64,000 bases of DNA from Trebonia kvetii. Its GTDB lineage: Bacteria > Actinomycetota > Actinomycetes > Streptosporangiales > Streptosporangiaceae. Below, one piece after another: positions 33,570 through 41,389 of the stretch. Under the pieces are notes generated by a model. The model had not been told where the DNA came from. It saw nothing but the letters and a program-made list of their open reading frames with translations, and ran no database searches. Both the position numbers and the translations under genes were made by a program. How positions within the stretch are numbered: position 1 is the first letter of the stretch; each line of letters starts with the position of its first letter. Location: positions 992,001 through 1,056,000 of the forward strand of contig NZ_RPFW01000002.1 in assembly GCF_007827045.1 (NCBI RefSeq), given 5' to 3'.

Positions 33570-34721
33570 GTGGGAAGCTGGAACGCGGTCATCGACGTGT
33601 CGAACGTGTGCTGGTCTCCCTACCTGCCGCCGCTCGGTCAGCGGGCGCCCGTCTGGGAACGGCTCGCCATCGTCATGGCGGCATGGCTGGAGCAGCACGG
33701 CGACGACGCGCGCTTCGAGCTGGTCGCCGACGACTCGCTCGAGCGGGTGCTCGGCCCGGACACCAGGTATTTCCTCGATCTCAAGCGCACCGGGGAGATA
33801 AGGAGCGTCTCCGTCGCCGACGGCGAGATCCTGCGGCTGGCCGCCGAGGGCGGCCTGCACGTCATCACCCGCGACCACTACACCGACTACCGCGCCGCGC
33901 ACCGGTGGATCGAGCGGTCGCCGGAACGGTTCCACGCCTGGGACACCGGCGTCGACGGGACCGTCCGGCTCGCACCGCTCGGCATCAGGACGCGCAGCGC
34001 GCAGGACGTATCGCAGGCCCGCGAGGTGAAGGTGCTGCGCTGGTCCGCCAAGCTCGACGCGCGGAACCAGGCGCACCGCAAGATCCTGCAGACGCGCTGG
34101 CGCTGCCCCAACGTCTCCTGCCGGCAGGCCGCGCAGTGGCAGGGGCAGCTGCTCGCCTGGCCGCGGATCTCGCCGGAGGGCGCCGCGATCTGCCCGTCCT
34201 GCCGCCGACCGCTCGTCGCACTCGGCCCGCGCTCGGCGCTGCACGAGGTCGTCGTCGCCGACCTGGAGTCGCAGGCGGAGATCATGCGCTTCCCGCTCGA
34301 GGTGGACTGCCCGGTGATCGTCGGCCGCGGCGCCGCCGTCAAGGGCATCGACCTGGCCATGTACACCAACGGCGAGCGGTCGGCAATCGACACGGTGAGC
34401 AGGCAGCACCTGATGATGCGGCTCACCAGCGCGGGCGACGCCAACTGGCGGCTGTCGGCACTCGATCTCAACTCCACGAACGGCACGACGGTGGAGCGGT
34501 GGACCGGCAGCGACTTCGGCCAGGCTCGGCCGGTCCCCGCCGACACCGAGACCTACCTGGGCACCAGGGACCGGCTAATCCTCGGCGACGCGGTGCTGCT
34601 GCGCCTGTCCGGCAAGCGGTACCTCGCCGAGCCGACCACCATGCAGAACGAGCAGCCCAAGCGCGTCATACCGCCAGGGGAGACCGCCGTCGTCCGGCGG
34701 CCGCCGCTGTCGGCCGGCTAG
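33570..34721 (+). CDS. NYN/PIN-like nuclease - zinc ribbon - FHA fusion
   Basis: 383 aa from GTG 33570. Residues 1-120 look like a Zc3h12a-type NYN (PIN-like) RNase: D9 and N12 in AVIDVSNVCWSP, D54/D55 in FELVADDSLERVL and D102 in GLHVITRDHYTDYRAAHRWI, the usual acidic metal-binding positions. Residues 177-215 form a zinc ribbon with C179, C184, C208 and C211. Residues 245-350 are an FHA domain with G252-R253, S277-R278-H280 and N304-G305, all phosphothreonine-binding positions. A nuclease that docks on phosphorylated partners is the natural reading, but the family is uncharacterised to my knowledge. A Pro-rich tail follows. Confidence 0.75.
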   Translation: MGSWNAVIDVSNVCWSPYLPPLGQRAPVWERLAIVMAAWLEQHGDDARFELVADDSLERVLGPDTRYFLDLKRTGEIRSVSVADGEILRLAAEGGLHVITRDHYTDYRAAHRWIERSPERFHAWDTGVDGTVRLAPLGIRTRSAQDVSQAREVKVLRWSAKLDARNQAHRKILQTRWRCPNVSCRQAAQWQGQLLAWPRISPEGAAICPSCRRPLVALGPRSALHEVVVADLESQAEIMRFPLEVDCPVIVGRGAAVKGIDLAMYTNGERSAIDTVSRQHLMMRLTSAGDANWRLSALDLNSTNGTTVERWTGSDFGQARPVPADTETYLGTRDRLILGDAVLLRLSGKRYLAEPTTMQNEQPKRVIPPGETAVVRRPPLSAG

Positions 34722-34804
34722 CCAGCCCAGCCAAGATAGATTGATGGCACGGCGGATGGCATCACCGCCACATGTAGTCGCCACTGCAAGGAAGCTGGAA
34801 CGCG

Positions 34805-36001
34805 ATGAGCTCTGCACCAACGTCACGGCCGCGGCTTGATCCGCACGACCCAGCCGGCATCGACGCGCTGCTGTCGGAGGAGGAGCTCGCCGTCCGGCAG
34901 ACCGTGCGGGACTTCTGCGCCGACAAGATCCTGCCGCACGTGGCTGACTGGTACGAGAAGGGCGAGCTGCCCGGCGTCCGCGAGCTCAGCCGCGAACTCG
35001 GCAAGATCGGCCTGCTCGGCATGCACCTGACCGGCTACGGGTGCGCCGGCATGTCGTCGGTCGATTACGGCCTGGCCTGCCTGGAGCTCGAGGCCGCCGA
35101 CTCCGGGCTGCGCTCGCTGGTGTCCGTGCAGGGCTCGCTCGCGATGTACGCGATCTGGCGGTTCGGCAGCGAGGCGCACAAGACCGAATGGCTGCCGCGG
35201 ATGGCGGCGGGCGAGGCGCTCGGCTGCTTCGGCCTCACCGAGCCAGACGCCGGCTCCGACCCGGCATCGATGCGCACGGCGGCCCGCCGCGACGGCGCCG
35301 ACTGGGTGCTCAACGGGCGCAAGATGTGGATCACCAACGGCACCGTCGCCGACGTGGCCGTCGTCTGGGCGCGCACCGACGAGGGCGTCCGCGGCTTCGT
35401 CGTGCCCGCGGGCACGCCGGGGTTCTCCGCGCCGGAGATCAAGCACAAGGGATCGCTGCGCGCCTCCATCACCGCCGAGCTTGTGCTGGACGGCGTGCGG
35501 CTGCCAGGGGACGCGGTGCTGCCCGAGGTGACCGGGCTGCGCGGCCCGTTGTCCTGCCTGAACGAGGCGCGGTACGGGATCTTCTGGGGCGCGCTCGGCG
35601 CGGCGCGGTCCTGCTACGAGACCGCCCTCGACTACGCGAAGACGCGGGTGCAGTTCGGCGAGCCGATCGGCGCCTACCAGCTCACCCAGGAGAAGCTCGC
35701 CAATATGGCCATCGAGCTGGCCAAGGGACAGCTGCTGGCGCTGCACTTCGGCCGGATGAAGGACCAGGGCAGGCTCGCGCCGGAGCACGTCTCCATCGCC
35801 AAGCTGAACAGCACGCGGGAAGCGCTGGAGATCTGCCGCACCGCCCGCACGATTCTGGGCGGCAACGGCATCTCCTACGAGTTCCCGATCATGCGGCACA
35901 TGGCCAACCTGGAGTCCGTCCTCACCTACGAGGGGACGCCGGAAATGCACACCCTGGTCGTGGGCCAGGCCCTCACCGGCCTCAGCGCTTTCCGCAGGTA
36001 G
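34805..36001 (+). CDS. gcdH: glutaryl-CoA dehydrogenase-like acyl-CoA dehydrogenase
   Basis: 398 aa. Three acyl-CoA dehydrogenase domains are present: helical start, beta domain with CFGLTEPDAGSDPASMRT and MWITNGTVADVAVVWAR, and C-terminal helices. Catalytic Glu376 lies in TYEGTPEMHTLVVG, the glutaryl-CoA dehydrogenase position (YEGT). The helix RYGIFWGALGAARSCYETAL and FGEPIGAYQLTQEKLANMAI also match GcdH. The reaction would be oxidative decarboxylation of glutaryl-CoA to crotonyl-CoA in lysine/tryptophan breakdown. Other short-chain substrates remain possible. AAGGAAGCTGG precedes the start. Confidence 0.85.
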   Translation: MSSAPTSRPRLDPHDPAGIDALLSEEELAVRQTVRDFCADKILPHVADWYEKGELPGVRELSRELGKIGLLGMHLTGYGCAGMSSVDYGLACLELEAADSGLRSLVSVQGSLAMYAIWRFGSEAHKTEWLPRMAAGEALGCFGLTEPDAGSDPASMRTAARRDGADWVLNGRKMWITNGTVADVAVVWARTDEGVRGFVVPAGTPGFSAPEIKHKGSLRASITAELVLDGVRLPGDAVLPEVTGLRGPLSCLNEARYGIFWGALGAARSCYETALDYAKTRVQFGEPIGAYQLTQEKLANMAIELAKGQLLALHFGRMKDQGRLAPEHVSIAKLNSTREALEICRTARTILGGNGISYEFPIMRHMANLESVLTYEGTPEMHTLVVGQALTGLSAFRR

Positions 36002-36140
36002 ACGCCTGGCGCTGAGGGCGTGGGCGTCAAGTCGAAGCACTGAACCGTTCGGGATAATCCTTGATGTTCTTCTCGCGTGCGATCAGCCGCGCACCCCCAG
36101 CCGCGCACCCCAACCGCCGTCAGGCCCTAAGATCGGGCGC

Positions 36141-36713
36141 GTGAGGGACGTGACATCGCGGCGGGGGCTTGCCGCACGGGTGGCGCGGGCTGCCGTCGCG
36201 CTTGGCTGCGCGGTGCCGCTTGCCGGGTGCGGGCTGTTCTCGTCGGGGGTCACCATCACCTCGCCGAGCGTGATGACGGTGACCTCAGGCACGTTCGAGC
36301 ACGGCTCGATCATGCCCGGGCGGTTCACCTGCGACGGACCCCACCGGCTGACCCCGCCGCTGACCTGGACCGGCGCGCCGGCCGGCACCAAGTCGATCGC
36401 GATCGTCTTCGACGACGCGGACGCCCCCATCACGCCGTACGTGTACTGGGTGGTGTTCGACATCGGCCCTGGGACGTCAGCGATGCTCGAGGGGAAACTG
36501 CCGCCTGGCGCCCGCCAGGCGCGCGGTACCGCCGGCTACGACAAGTACGACGCGCCGTGCCCGGGAAGCGGCGGGCATGGCTACCGCTTCACCGTTTACG
36601 CGCTGAATACCGTACTTAACCTACCAAACGGGACATCGCTCCAGTCGGCATGGCGGGCGATCGCCGCGGCGACCATCGGCCGTGGCCGGCTCCCCGTAAG
36701 CGCAACGTCATAG
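36141..36713 (+). CDS. YbhB/YbcL (PEBP) family lipoprotein
   Basis: 190 aa from GTG 36141. A lipoprotein signal is clear: basic RRGLAARVAR, hydrophobic stretch and lipobox LAGC with C30. The mature part is a phosphatidylethanolamine-binding-protein fold: FTCDGPHRLTPPLTWTGAPA, DDADAPITPYVYWVVFDIGP, and GYDKYDAPCPGSGGHGYRFT for the conserved ligand site. It would sit on the outer face of the cytoplasmic membrane. Ligand unknown. The region between it and the next gene (223 bp) carries a palindrome at 36781. Confidence 0.9.
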   Translation: MRDVTSRRGLAARVARAAVALGCAVPLAGCGLFSSGVTITSPSVMTVTSGTFEHGSIMPGRFTCDGPHRLTPPLTWTGAPAGTKSIAIVFDDADAPITPYVYWVVFDIGPGTSAMLEGKLPPGARQARGTAGYDKYDAPCPGSGGHGYRFTVYALNTVLNLPNGTSLQSAWRAIAAATIGRGRLPVSATS

Positions 36714-36780
36714 ATTGTTCGAGACGTGTCGGGAATTTTGCCCATCAGTGTCCCGTATTGGGGCTATCGGTGATGAAGTT

Positions 36781-36793
36781 TCGCGATTCGCGA
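36781..36793. promoter_or_regulatory. 13-bp palindrome
   Basis: tcgcga-t-tcgcga is a perfect inverted repeat with one-base spacer, 144 bp upstream of the disordered-protein gene. The surrounding 36714-36840 is less GC-rich than its neighbours and probably holds the promoter of that gene. Operator function is a guess. Confidence 0.35.
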
Positions 36794-36936
36794 GACAGGT
36801 CGGCATAGCGTTGGTAACAATCTTACGAACCAGTGCCGGTTAGGGTGCTCGCGGCAACGGGGGCAGGCTCGCGTCGATGGCCGCGCGCGCCTCGCAAGCA
36901 CCAACGCGTGGCCGTTGTAGTGCCGGGTGGTGTTGC

Positions 36937-39261
36937 ATGTCGTTCTTGAGTCGTAAGCCTGTACGTCCGGGTGGTCGCGGTGACGATGCCGGACGTGATG
37001 ACGAGTACGGCGACGACTACGACTACGCCGCAGACGGTTACCAGGGCGAAGACGAGGCGTGGTCGCCAGGCGAGTACTTCTCCCCCGAGGGCATCAAGGG
37101 CCGCTGGGCAGGCCACCAGCCGGAAGGCCGCTCCGGCGGCCGTGGACGCGGCGACGGCGGGCGCGACGACAGCTTCGACGGCGCCGGCTACTCCCGTGGT
37201 GATTCCGGGCCGAACAGTGACTCCTACCGCAGCGACGGATACGGCGGCTACGGCGCCGACGAGTACGCCACCGGCGCCTACGACCTGCCGGAAGGCGCCG
37301 ACGATGAGCCGCAGGAGCGCAGCCGCCGCCGGCGCAAGGACCGCGAGGACAGCGGCGAGCGCACCGGCATCTTCCGGCTGCGCCGCGACCGCGGCGAAGA
37401 CATCTGGCCGGACGACGGCATCTCTGACGAGGACTACTGGGCCTCGGTCGCGGCCGACCGGCCGCTCAACGCCGGAAACTCGCCGCTCGACGACGACCCG
37501 CTATCCCGGCCGCCCGCCGGCGGCAGCCGGCTCGGCGGTGACCGGCTCGCCGGCGACCGTGGCCTCGAGCGCGCTGGTGCCGATCGCTCCGCGCTTGACC
37601 GTCCCGCACTCGACCGGCCTGGCCTCGAACGCAGTGGTGAGCCGCGCGGGGTGACCGGGCGACTCGGCCCAGCGCCCGGCCTGGCCGCCGGCACCAGCCG
37701 CCCGGCGACGGGGCCGACCCCCACCGTCGGCGTGACCGCCTCACGGCCGCCCACCGGGCCCACCCCTGCCTGGCAGGGGCCGGCCAGGACCGGCGCGAGC
37801 TCCGGCGGCTTCCAGGCCGCGCAGACAGGACCTCGGCCGTCGTTCCAGCCAAGCGGCTACCAGGGCGGCAGCCCGGCGAGCGGGCGCCAGCAGGACCGCG
37901 GCGACTGGGGCGAGCGGACCGAACGGATCGAGCGGGTCAACGCGGCCGGCTACCCCGAGCCGCGGCCATCCGGACGCGGCCCAGGCACTGGTGCGACCGG
38001 AACCTTCGGGTCCGCGGGCCAGACGTATAACTCCCCCGGGCGGCATGGCACTCCTGGTGCAAACGGTTCCAGCGGGGCTGCTGGGGCTCTGGGTTCGTCG
38101 GGACCGATGCGTTCGTCAGGCCCCATGCGGTCAGCGGGGTCAGCGGGGGCGCTGCGCGCCTCGGGACCGATGCGGTCGGCTGGGGCACCAGGTTCGCGGT
38201 CATCGGGACCGCTCGGCCCGGCCGGCGCGCCGGGACGCGGCCGCGGTGAGGTCGGGCGGGGTGACAGCGGCGAGTGGCGCAGCCAGGAACGGCGTGACAT
38301 CAACGGGCGTGACATCAACGGGCGTGACATCAACGGCCGTGACATCAACGGCAGTGGCACCTGGCCCGCACAGGGACGTGGCGGCGCACCGGCCAGGACC
38401 GGCGGCGACGACCCGCTGACAAGCACCGCCTACTCACGTTCCTCGCACGCCGAGACCGACGGCCGCTCCTACCGGGTCGCGGCGCGGCGCTCTCAGGCAC
38501 AGGCCCAGCTCACCGAGCACGCCGAGACGTTCCTCACCGGTGGCCAGTACCAGTCCGGCCAGTATCAGTCCGGCCAGTACACCGGCGAATACCCGGCCTA
38601 CCAGGCCGCGGACCAGCGGCCCTCGGATCAGCGAGGCTCCGACCAGCGGACCGGCGAGTACCGGCAGTTCCGCGGCGACGCCCCCGCCGCTGCCGCGCCA
38701 AGCGGACGCTACCCCGCACAAGGCGGCCAGCCGGGACAGCCCGGCGGATCGTCGCAGCACAGCCAGTCCGGTCAGCACAGCCAGCCGTCGCAGCCGGCGC
38801 GCAACTCCGGCCGGGTCAACATCCCCGGCACGGGGGGCTTCCCCGCGGCGCCGTCCTACGAGCCGCAGCCGCGCCCGGCACAGCCGCGCCAGCAGGGGCA
38901 GCACCGCCAGCCCCAGCTTCCCCCGGCGAGCGCGAACGGCTACTCCGCTGGCATGCCCGCAAACGCGGCGCCGCTCAGCGCACCCGTCGGCGGGCCAGCC
39001 GCCGGGCCATCAGGCCCCCGGATGACCGCGAGCGGCGGACTCAACCCCTATGACTCCGCGGTCACCGGCTCCTACCCGTACCCGGGCCAGCCCTTCCCGT
39101 CCCGCCCGGCCCCGCCATCAGGCAGCGCGCAGGACGCCGCGGAAGGCCGGTACTACCGGCCGGCGCCCGACGGCTACCCGGCGAGCGGGAACGACCAGAA
39201 CCGGCCCAGTTACACCCCAGGCAACGGGCACGCCGCTCCTAGGGACGGCGGCCGCTACTAA
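36937..39261 (+). CDS. large disordered repetitive hypothetical protein
   Basis: 774 aa from ATG 36937 (MSFLSRKPVRPGGRGDDAGR). Nearly the whole protein is low complexity: acidic/Tyr/Gly N terminus (DDEYGDDYDYAADGYQGED), a charged central part (ERSRRRRKDREDSGERTGIF), Arg/Leu/Asp repeats (DRSALDRPALDRPGLER), Gly/Ser/Ala units (SSGPMRSSGPMRSAGSAG), GRDIN repeats, SGQYQSGQYQSGQYTGEY and a Gln/Pro/Ser-rich end. No signal peptide, membrane helix or recognised domain. The gene lies upstream of the Nei glycosylase. It may be a scaffold or condensate-forming protein; function unknown. Confidence 0.8.
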   Translation: MSFLSRKPVRPGGRGDDAGRDDEYGDDYDYAADGYQGEDEAWSPGEYFSPEGIKGRWAGHQPEGRSGGRGRGDGGRDDSFDGAGYSRGDSGPNSDSYRSDGYGGYGADEYATGAYDLPEGADDEPQERSRRRRKDREDSGERTGIFRLRRDRGEDIWPDDGISDEDYWASVAADRPLNAGNSPLDDDPLSRPPAGGSRLGGDRLAGDRGLERAGADRSALDRPALDRPGLERSGEPRGVTGRLGPAPGLAAGTSRPATGPTPTVGVTASRPPTGPTPAWQGPARTGASSGGFQAAQTGPRPSFQPSGYQGGSPASGRQQDRGDWGERTERIERVNAAGYPEPRPSGRGPGTGATGTFGSAGQTYNSPGRHGTPGANGSSGAAGALGSSGPMRSSGPMRSAGSAGALRASGPMRSAGAPGSRSSGPLGPAGAPGRGRGEVGRGDSGEWRSQERRDINGRDINGRDINGRDINGSGTWPAQGRGGAPARTGGDDPLTSTAYSRSSHAETDGRSYRVAARRSQAQAQLTEHAETFLTGGQYQSGQYQSGQYTGEYPAYQAADQRPSDQRGSDQRTGEYRQFRGDAPAAAAPSGRYPAQGGQPGQPGGSSQHSQSGQHSQPSQPARNSGRVNIPGTGGFPAAPSYEPQPRPAQPRQQGQHRQPQLPPASANGYSAGMPANAAPLSAPVGGPAAGPSGPRMTASGGLNPYDSAVTGSYPYPGQPFPSRPAPPSGSAQDAAEGRYYRPAPDGYPASGNDQNRPSYTPGNGHAAPRDGGRY
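38291..38350. repeat. four 15-bp tandem repeats in the coding sequence
   Basis: Unit ggcgtgacatcaacg occurs four times without gap; the last copy has gccgtg. Each unit encodes the pentapeptide RDING and keeps the frame. The near identity of the units points to recent slippage or duplication. Confidence 0.9.
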
Positions 39262-39299
39262 CGGCCGCGTTACCCACGGCAGTCGGGCAGACTTGAACC

Positions 39300-40088
39300 G
39301 TGCCCGAAGGTGACGTCGTCTGGTCCACCGCCCAGCGCCTGCACGCTGCCCTCGCCGGGCAGGTGCTGACCCGCAGCGACTTCCGGGTCCCCAGGTACGC
39401 GACGGTCAACCTCACCGGCCAGCTCGTCACCGAGGCCACCGCGCGCGGCAAGCACCTGCTCATCCGCACCGGGGGCGGCCTGACCGTCCACACGCACCTC
39501 AAGATGGAGGGCTACTGGCGGATCGTCGCCGCGGGCGAGCGGCCGCCGGGACGTTCGTTCCAGCTTCGACTGCTGCTCGGGAACTCGCAGTGGCTCGCCG
39601 CCGGGTTCCTGCTCGGCATCACCGAGGTGCTGCGCACCGCACACGAGGACCAGGTGGTCGGGTACCTCGGGCCCGACCTGCTCGGGCAGGACTGGAACGC
39701 GGCGGCCGCCGCGGTCGCGGCCGAGCGGCTCGCCCGCGAGCCGGCCCGGCCCATCGGTGAGGCGCTGCTCGACCAGCGGAACCTGGCGGGCCTTGGGACC
39801 ATCTACACGGCGGAGACGCTCTTCCTGTCCGGCGTCGACCCATGGCGGCCCGCCGGGTCGGTCGAAGACCTGCACGCCATGGCGGACCTCGGGCACCGGC
39901 TGCTCGACGCAAACAAGGCGCGAGCGGGGCATGCGACGACCGGAGACACCAGGCCGGGCATGGAGACCTGGGTGTACGGGCGGGCGGGGCGGCCGTGCCG
40001 ACGCTGCGGGACGCCGATCAGGAAGGGTGAGCAGGGTGCGCCCGGCCAGGAACGCATCAGGTACTGGTGCCCGAACTGCCAGCGGTAG
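39300..40088 (+). CDS. Fpg/Nei-family DNA glycosylase/AP lyase
   Basis: 262 aa from GTG 39300. It begins PEGDVVWSTAQRLHAALAG after the initiator: Pro2 is the Schiff-base nucleophile and Glu3 the catalytic acid. K51 (GKHLLIRTGGGLTVHTHLKM) and the helix-two-turn-helix DQRNLAGLGTIYTAETLFLS are present, followed by the zinc finger CRRCGTPIRKGEQGAPGQER ending CPNCQR. The version with PEGD and a histidine-rich strand fits actinobacterial Nei2. It excises oxidised bases and nicks the abasic site. Confidence 0.92.
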   Translation: MPEGDVVWSTAQRLHAALAGQVLTRSDFRVPRYATVNLTGQLVTEATARGKHLLIRTGGGLTVHTHLKMEGYWRIVAAGERPPGRSFQLRLLLGNSQWLAAGFLLGITEVLRTAHEDQVVGYLGPDLLGQDWNAAAAAVAAERLAREPARPIGEALLDQRNLAGLGTIYTAETLFLSGVDPWRPAGSVEDLHAMADLGHRLLDANKARAGHATTGDTRPGMETWVYGRAGRPCRRCGTPIRKGEQGAPGQERIRYWCPNCQR

Positions 40089-40132
40089 AACCACCTTTGG
40101 TGGGTGCGCACGGCCGCCGCATGGCATAACAT

Positions 40133-40146
40133 CTACACGTCTGTAG
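40133..40146. promoter_or_regulatory. dyad upstream of uppP, BlaI/MecI-like
   Basis: ctaca-cgtc-tgtag is a perfect dyad 77 bp before the uppP start. A degenerate second copy, actacgctgtatag, follows at 40151-40164. Tandem TACA/TGTA dyads resemble those bound by BlaI/MecI/CopY-type repressors, which in actinobacteria often control cell-wall genes. The regulator itself is not in this window. Confidence 0.45.
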
Positions 40147-40222
40147 AAATACTACGCTGTATAGATCCCGGGGGTCTGCGGACAGCCTGCTAACTGTACC
40201 CCTGAGCGGACGAGGAGCCGGT

Positions 40223-41335
40223 GTGACGTACCTTCAGGCAGTTGTGATCGCGCTGATCCAGGGCGTCACCGAACTGTTCCCCATTTCGAGCCTCGGCCAT
40301 TCGGTGCTGGTGCCGGCCTGGTTCGGCGGCTCCTGGGAGTCTCTGGTCACCCAGTCATCCGAGGCGAACAGCGAGAGCTCGTTCTACCTGGCTTACATCG
40401 TGGCACTGCACTGCGCGACGGCGCTTGCGCTGCTGTGGTTCTTCCGCGCCGACTGGGTCAGGATCATCCGGGGCTTCCTGCGCAGCCTGCCGGCGAGCGT
40501 GCGGCTGAGCATGCGGGCGCGGCGACCGCGCCTGTCGGTCCAGGACAAGGACGAGCGGCTCGCGTGGATGATCATCTTCGCGACGATCCCCGTCGGGCTG
40601 ACCGGCATCCTGCTTGAGCACGCGTTCCGTACCCTGTTCGCCAAACCACTGGCCGCCGCGATCTTCTTGTTCATCAACGGGCTGATCCTGCTCGGCGCGG
40701 AGGTGCTGCGCCGCTCCACCGCCCGGCGGAAGCAGGCGGGCGTCCCGGCCGTCGCCACGAGCTCCGTGCAGCCCCATGCGCCGGCATACGCCGCGGACCC
40801 GGGTTACCCCGGTGCCCCGTCGCACGCCGCTGGTCCGCCGCACGCCCCCGCGTTCCCGCACGAGCCAGCCGACCGGGGGGCGCCGGCGTCGCACCGTGGG
40901 CCGTCCGGTGGACGGGCCGCCGCCGACATCGCAGCGGCGGAAAGGTCCGACGAGCGCATCTCCGGGCTTTCCTACAAGGACGCCACCGTGATCGGGGCCG
41001 CGCAGATCCTCGCGCTGCTCGCCGGGATCAGCCGCTCCGGGGTGACCATGGCCGGCGGGCTGTGGCGTGGCCTCGACAACGAGGATGCCGCCCGGTTCGC
41101 GTTCCTGCTGGCCACCCCCGTCATCCTCGCGGCCGGCCTGCTCAAGGTCCCCTCGCTGGCCGGGCCGGCCGGCGCGCACATCCATGGCCAGGTCGCCATC
41201 GGCTTCATCGTCTGCGGCATCGCCGCCTACGCGTCGGTCCGGTTTCTCGTCCGCTGGTTCCAGACCCGCACCCTGACCCCGTTCGCCATCTACTGCCTGG
41301 CCTTCGGCCTGCTCAGCATCCTTCGGTTCGGCTGA
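40223..41335 (+). CDS. uppP: undecaprenyl-diphosphate phosphatase with loop insertion
   Basis: 370 aa from GTG 40223, with cgaggag 7 bp upstream. UppP/BacA motifs are intact: IQGVTELFPISSLGHSVLVP with the catalytic Glu and GISRSGVTMAGGLWRGLDNE with Ser-Arg. It recycles the lipid carrier for peptidoglycan and gives bacitracin resistance. Usual length is about 270 aa; this one has about 80 extra residues near 165-250, rich in Pro, His, Ala and Gly (YAADPGYPGAPSHAAGPPHA), in a loop between membrane helices. A candidate regulator site lies upstream. Confidence 0.92.
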   Translation: MTYLQAVVIALIQGVTELFPISSLGHSVLVPAWFGGSWESLVTQSSEANSESSFYLAYIVALHCATALALLWFFRADWVRIIRGFLRSLPASVRLSMRARRPRLSVQDKDERLAWMIIFATIPVGLTGILLEHAFRTLFAKPLAAAIFLFINGLILLGAEVLRRSTARRKQAGVPAVATSSVQPHAPAYAADPGYPGAPSHAAGPPHAPAFPHEPADRGAPASHRGPSGGRAAADIAAAERSDERISGLSYKDATVIGAAQILALLAGISRSGVTMAGGLWRGLDNEDAARFAFLLATPVILAAGLLKVPSLAGPAGAHIHGQVAIGFIVCGIAAYASVRFLVRWFQTRTLTPFAIYCLAFGLLSILRFG

Positions 41336-41389
41336 GCCGTCCCGGTGTGAGACCAGCGGAGCCCGCCTGTCCGGCGTTAGGCTCGCCAA

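Noticed and set aside
38291..38350. CRISPR-like array
   Set aside because: The 15-bp units are directly adjacent, have no spacers and are in frame within a coding gene.
40091..40103. ccacc-ttt-ggtgg hairpin as terminator of the Nei gene
   Set aside because: The stem has only 5 bp with no U-tract; too weak to call.
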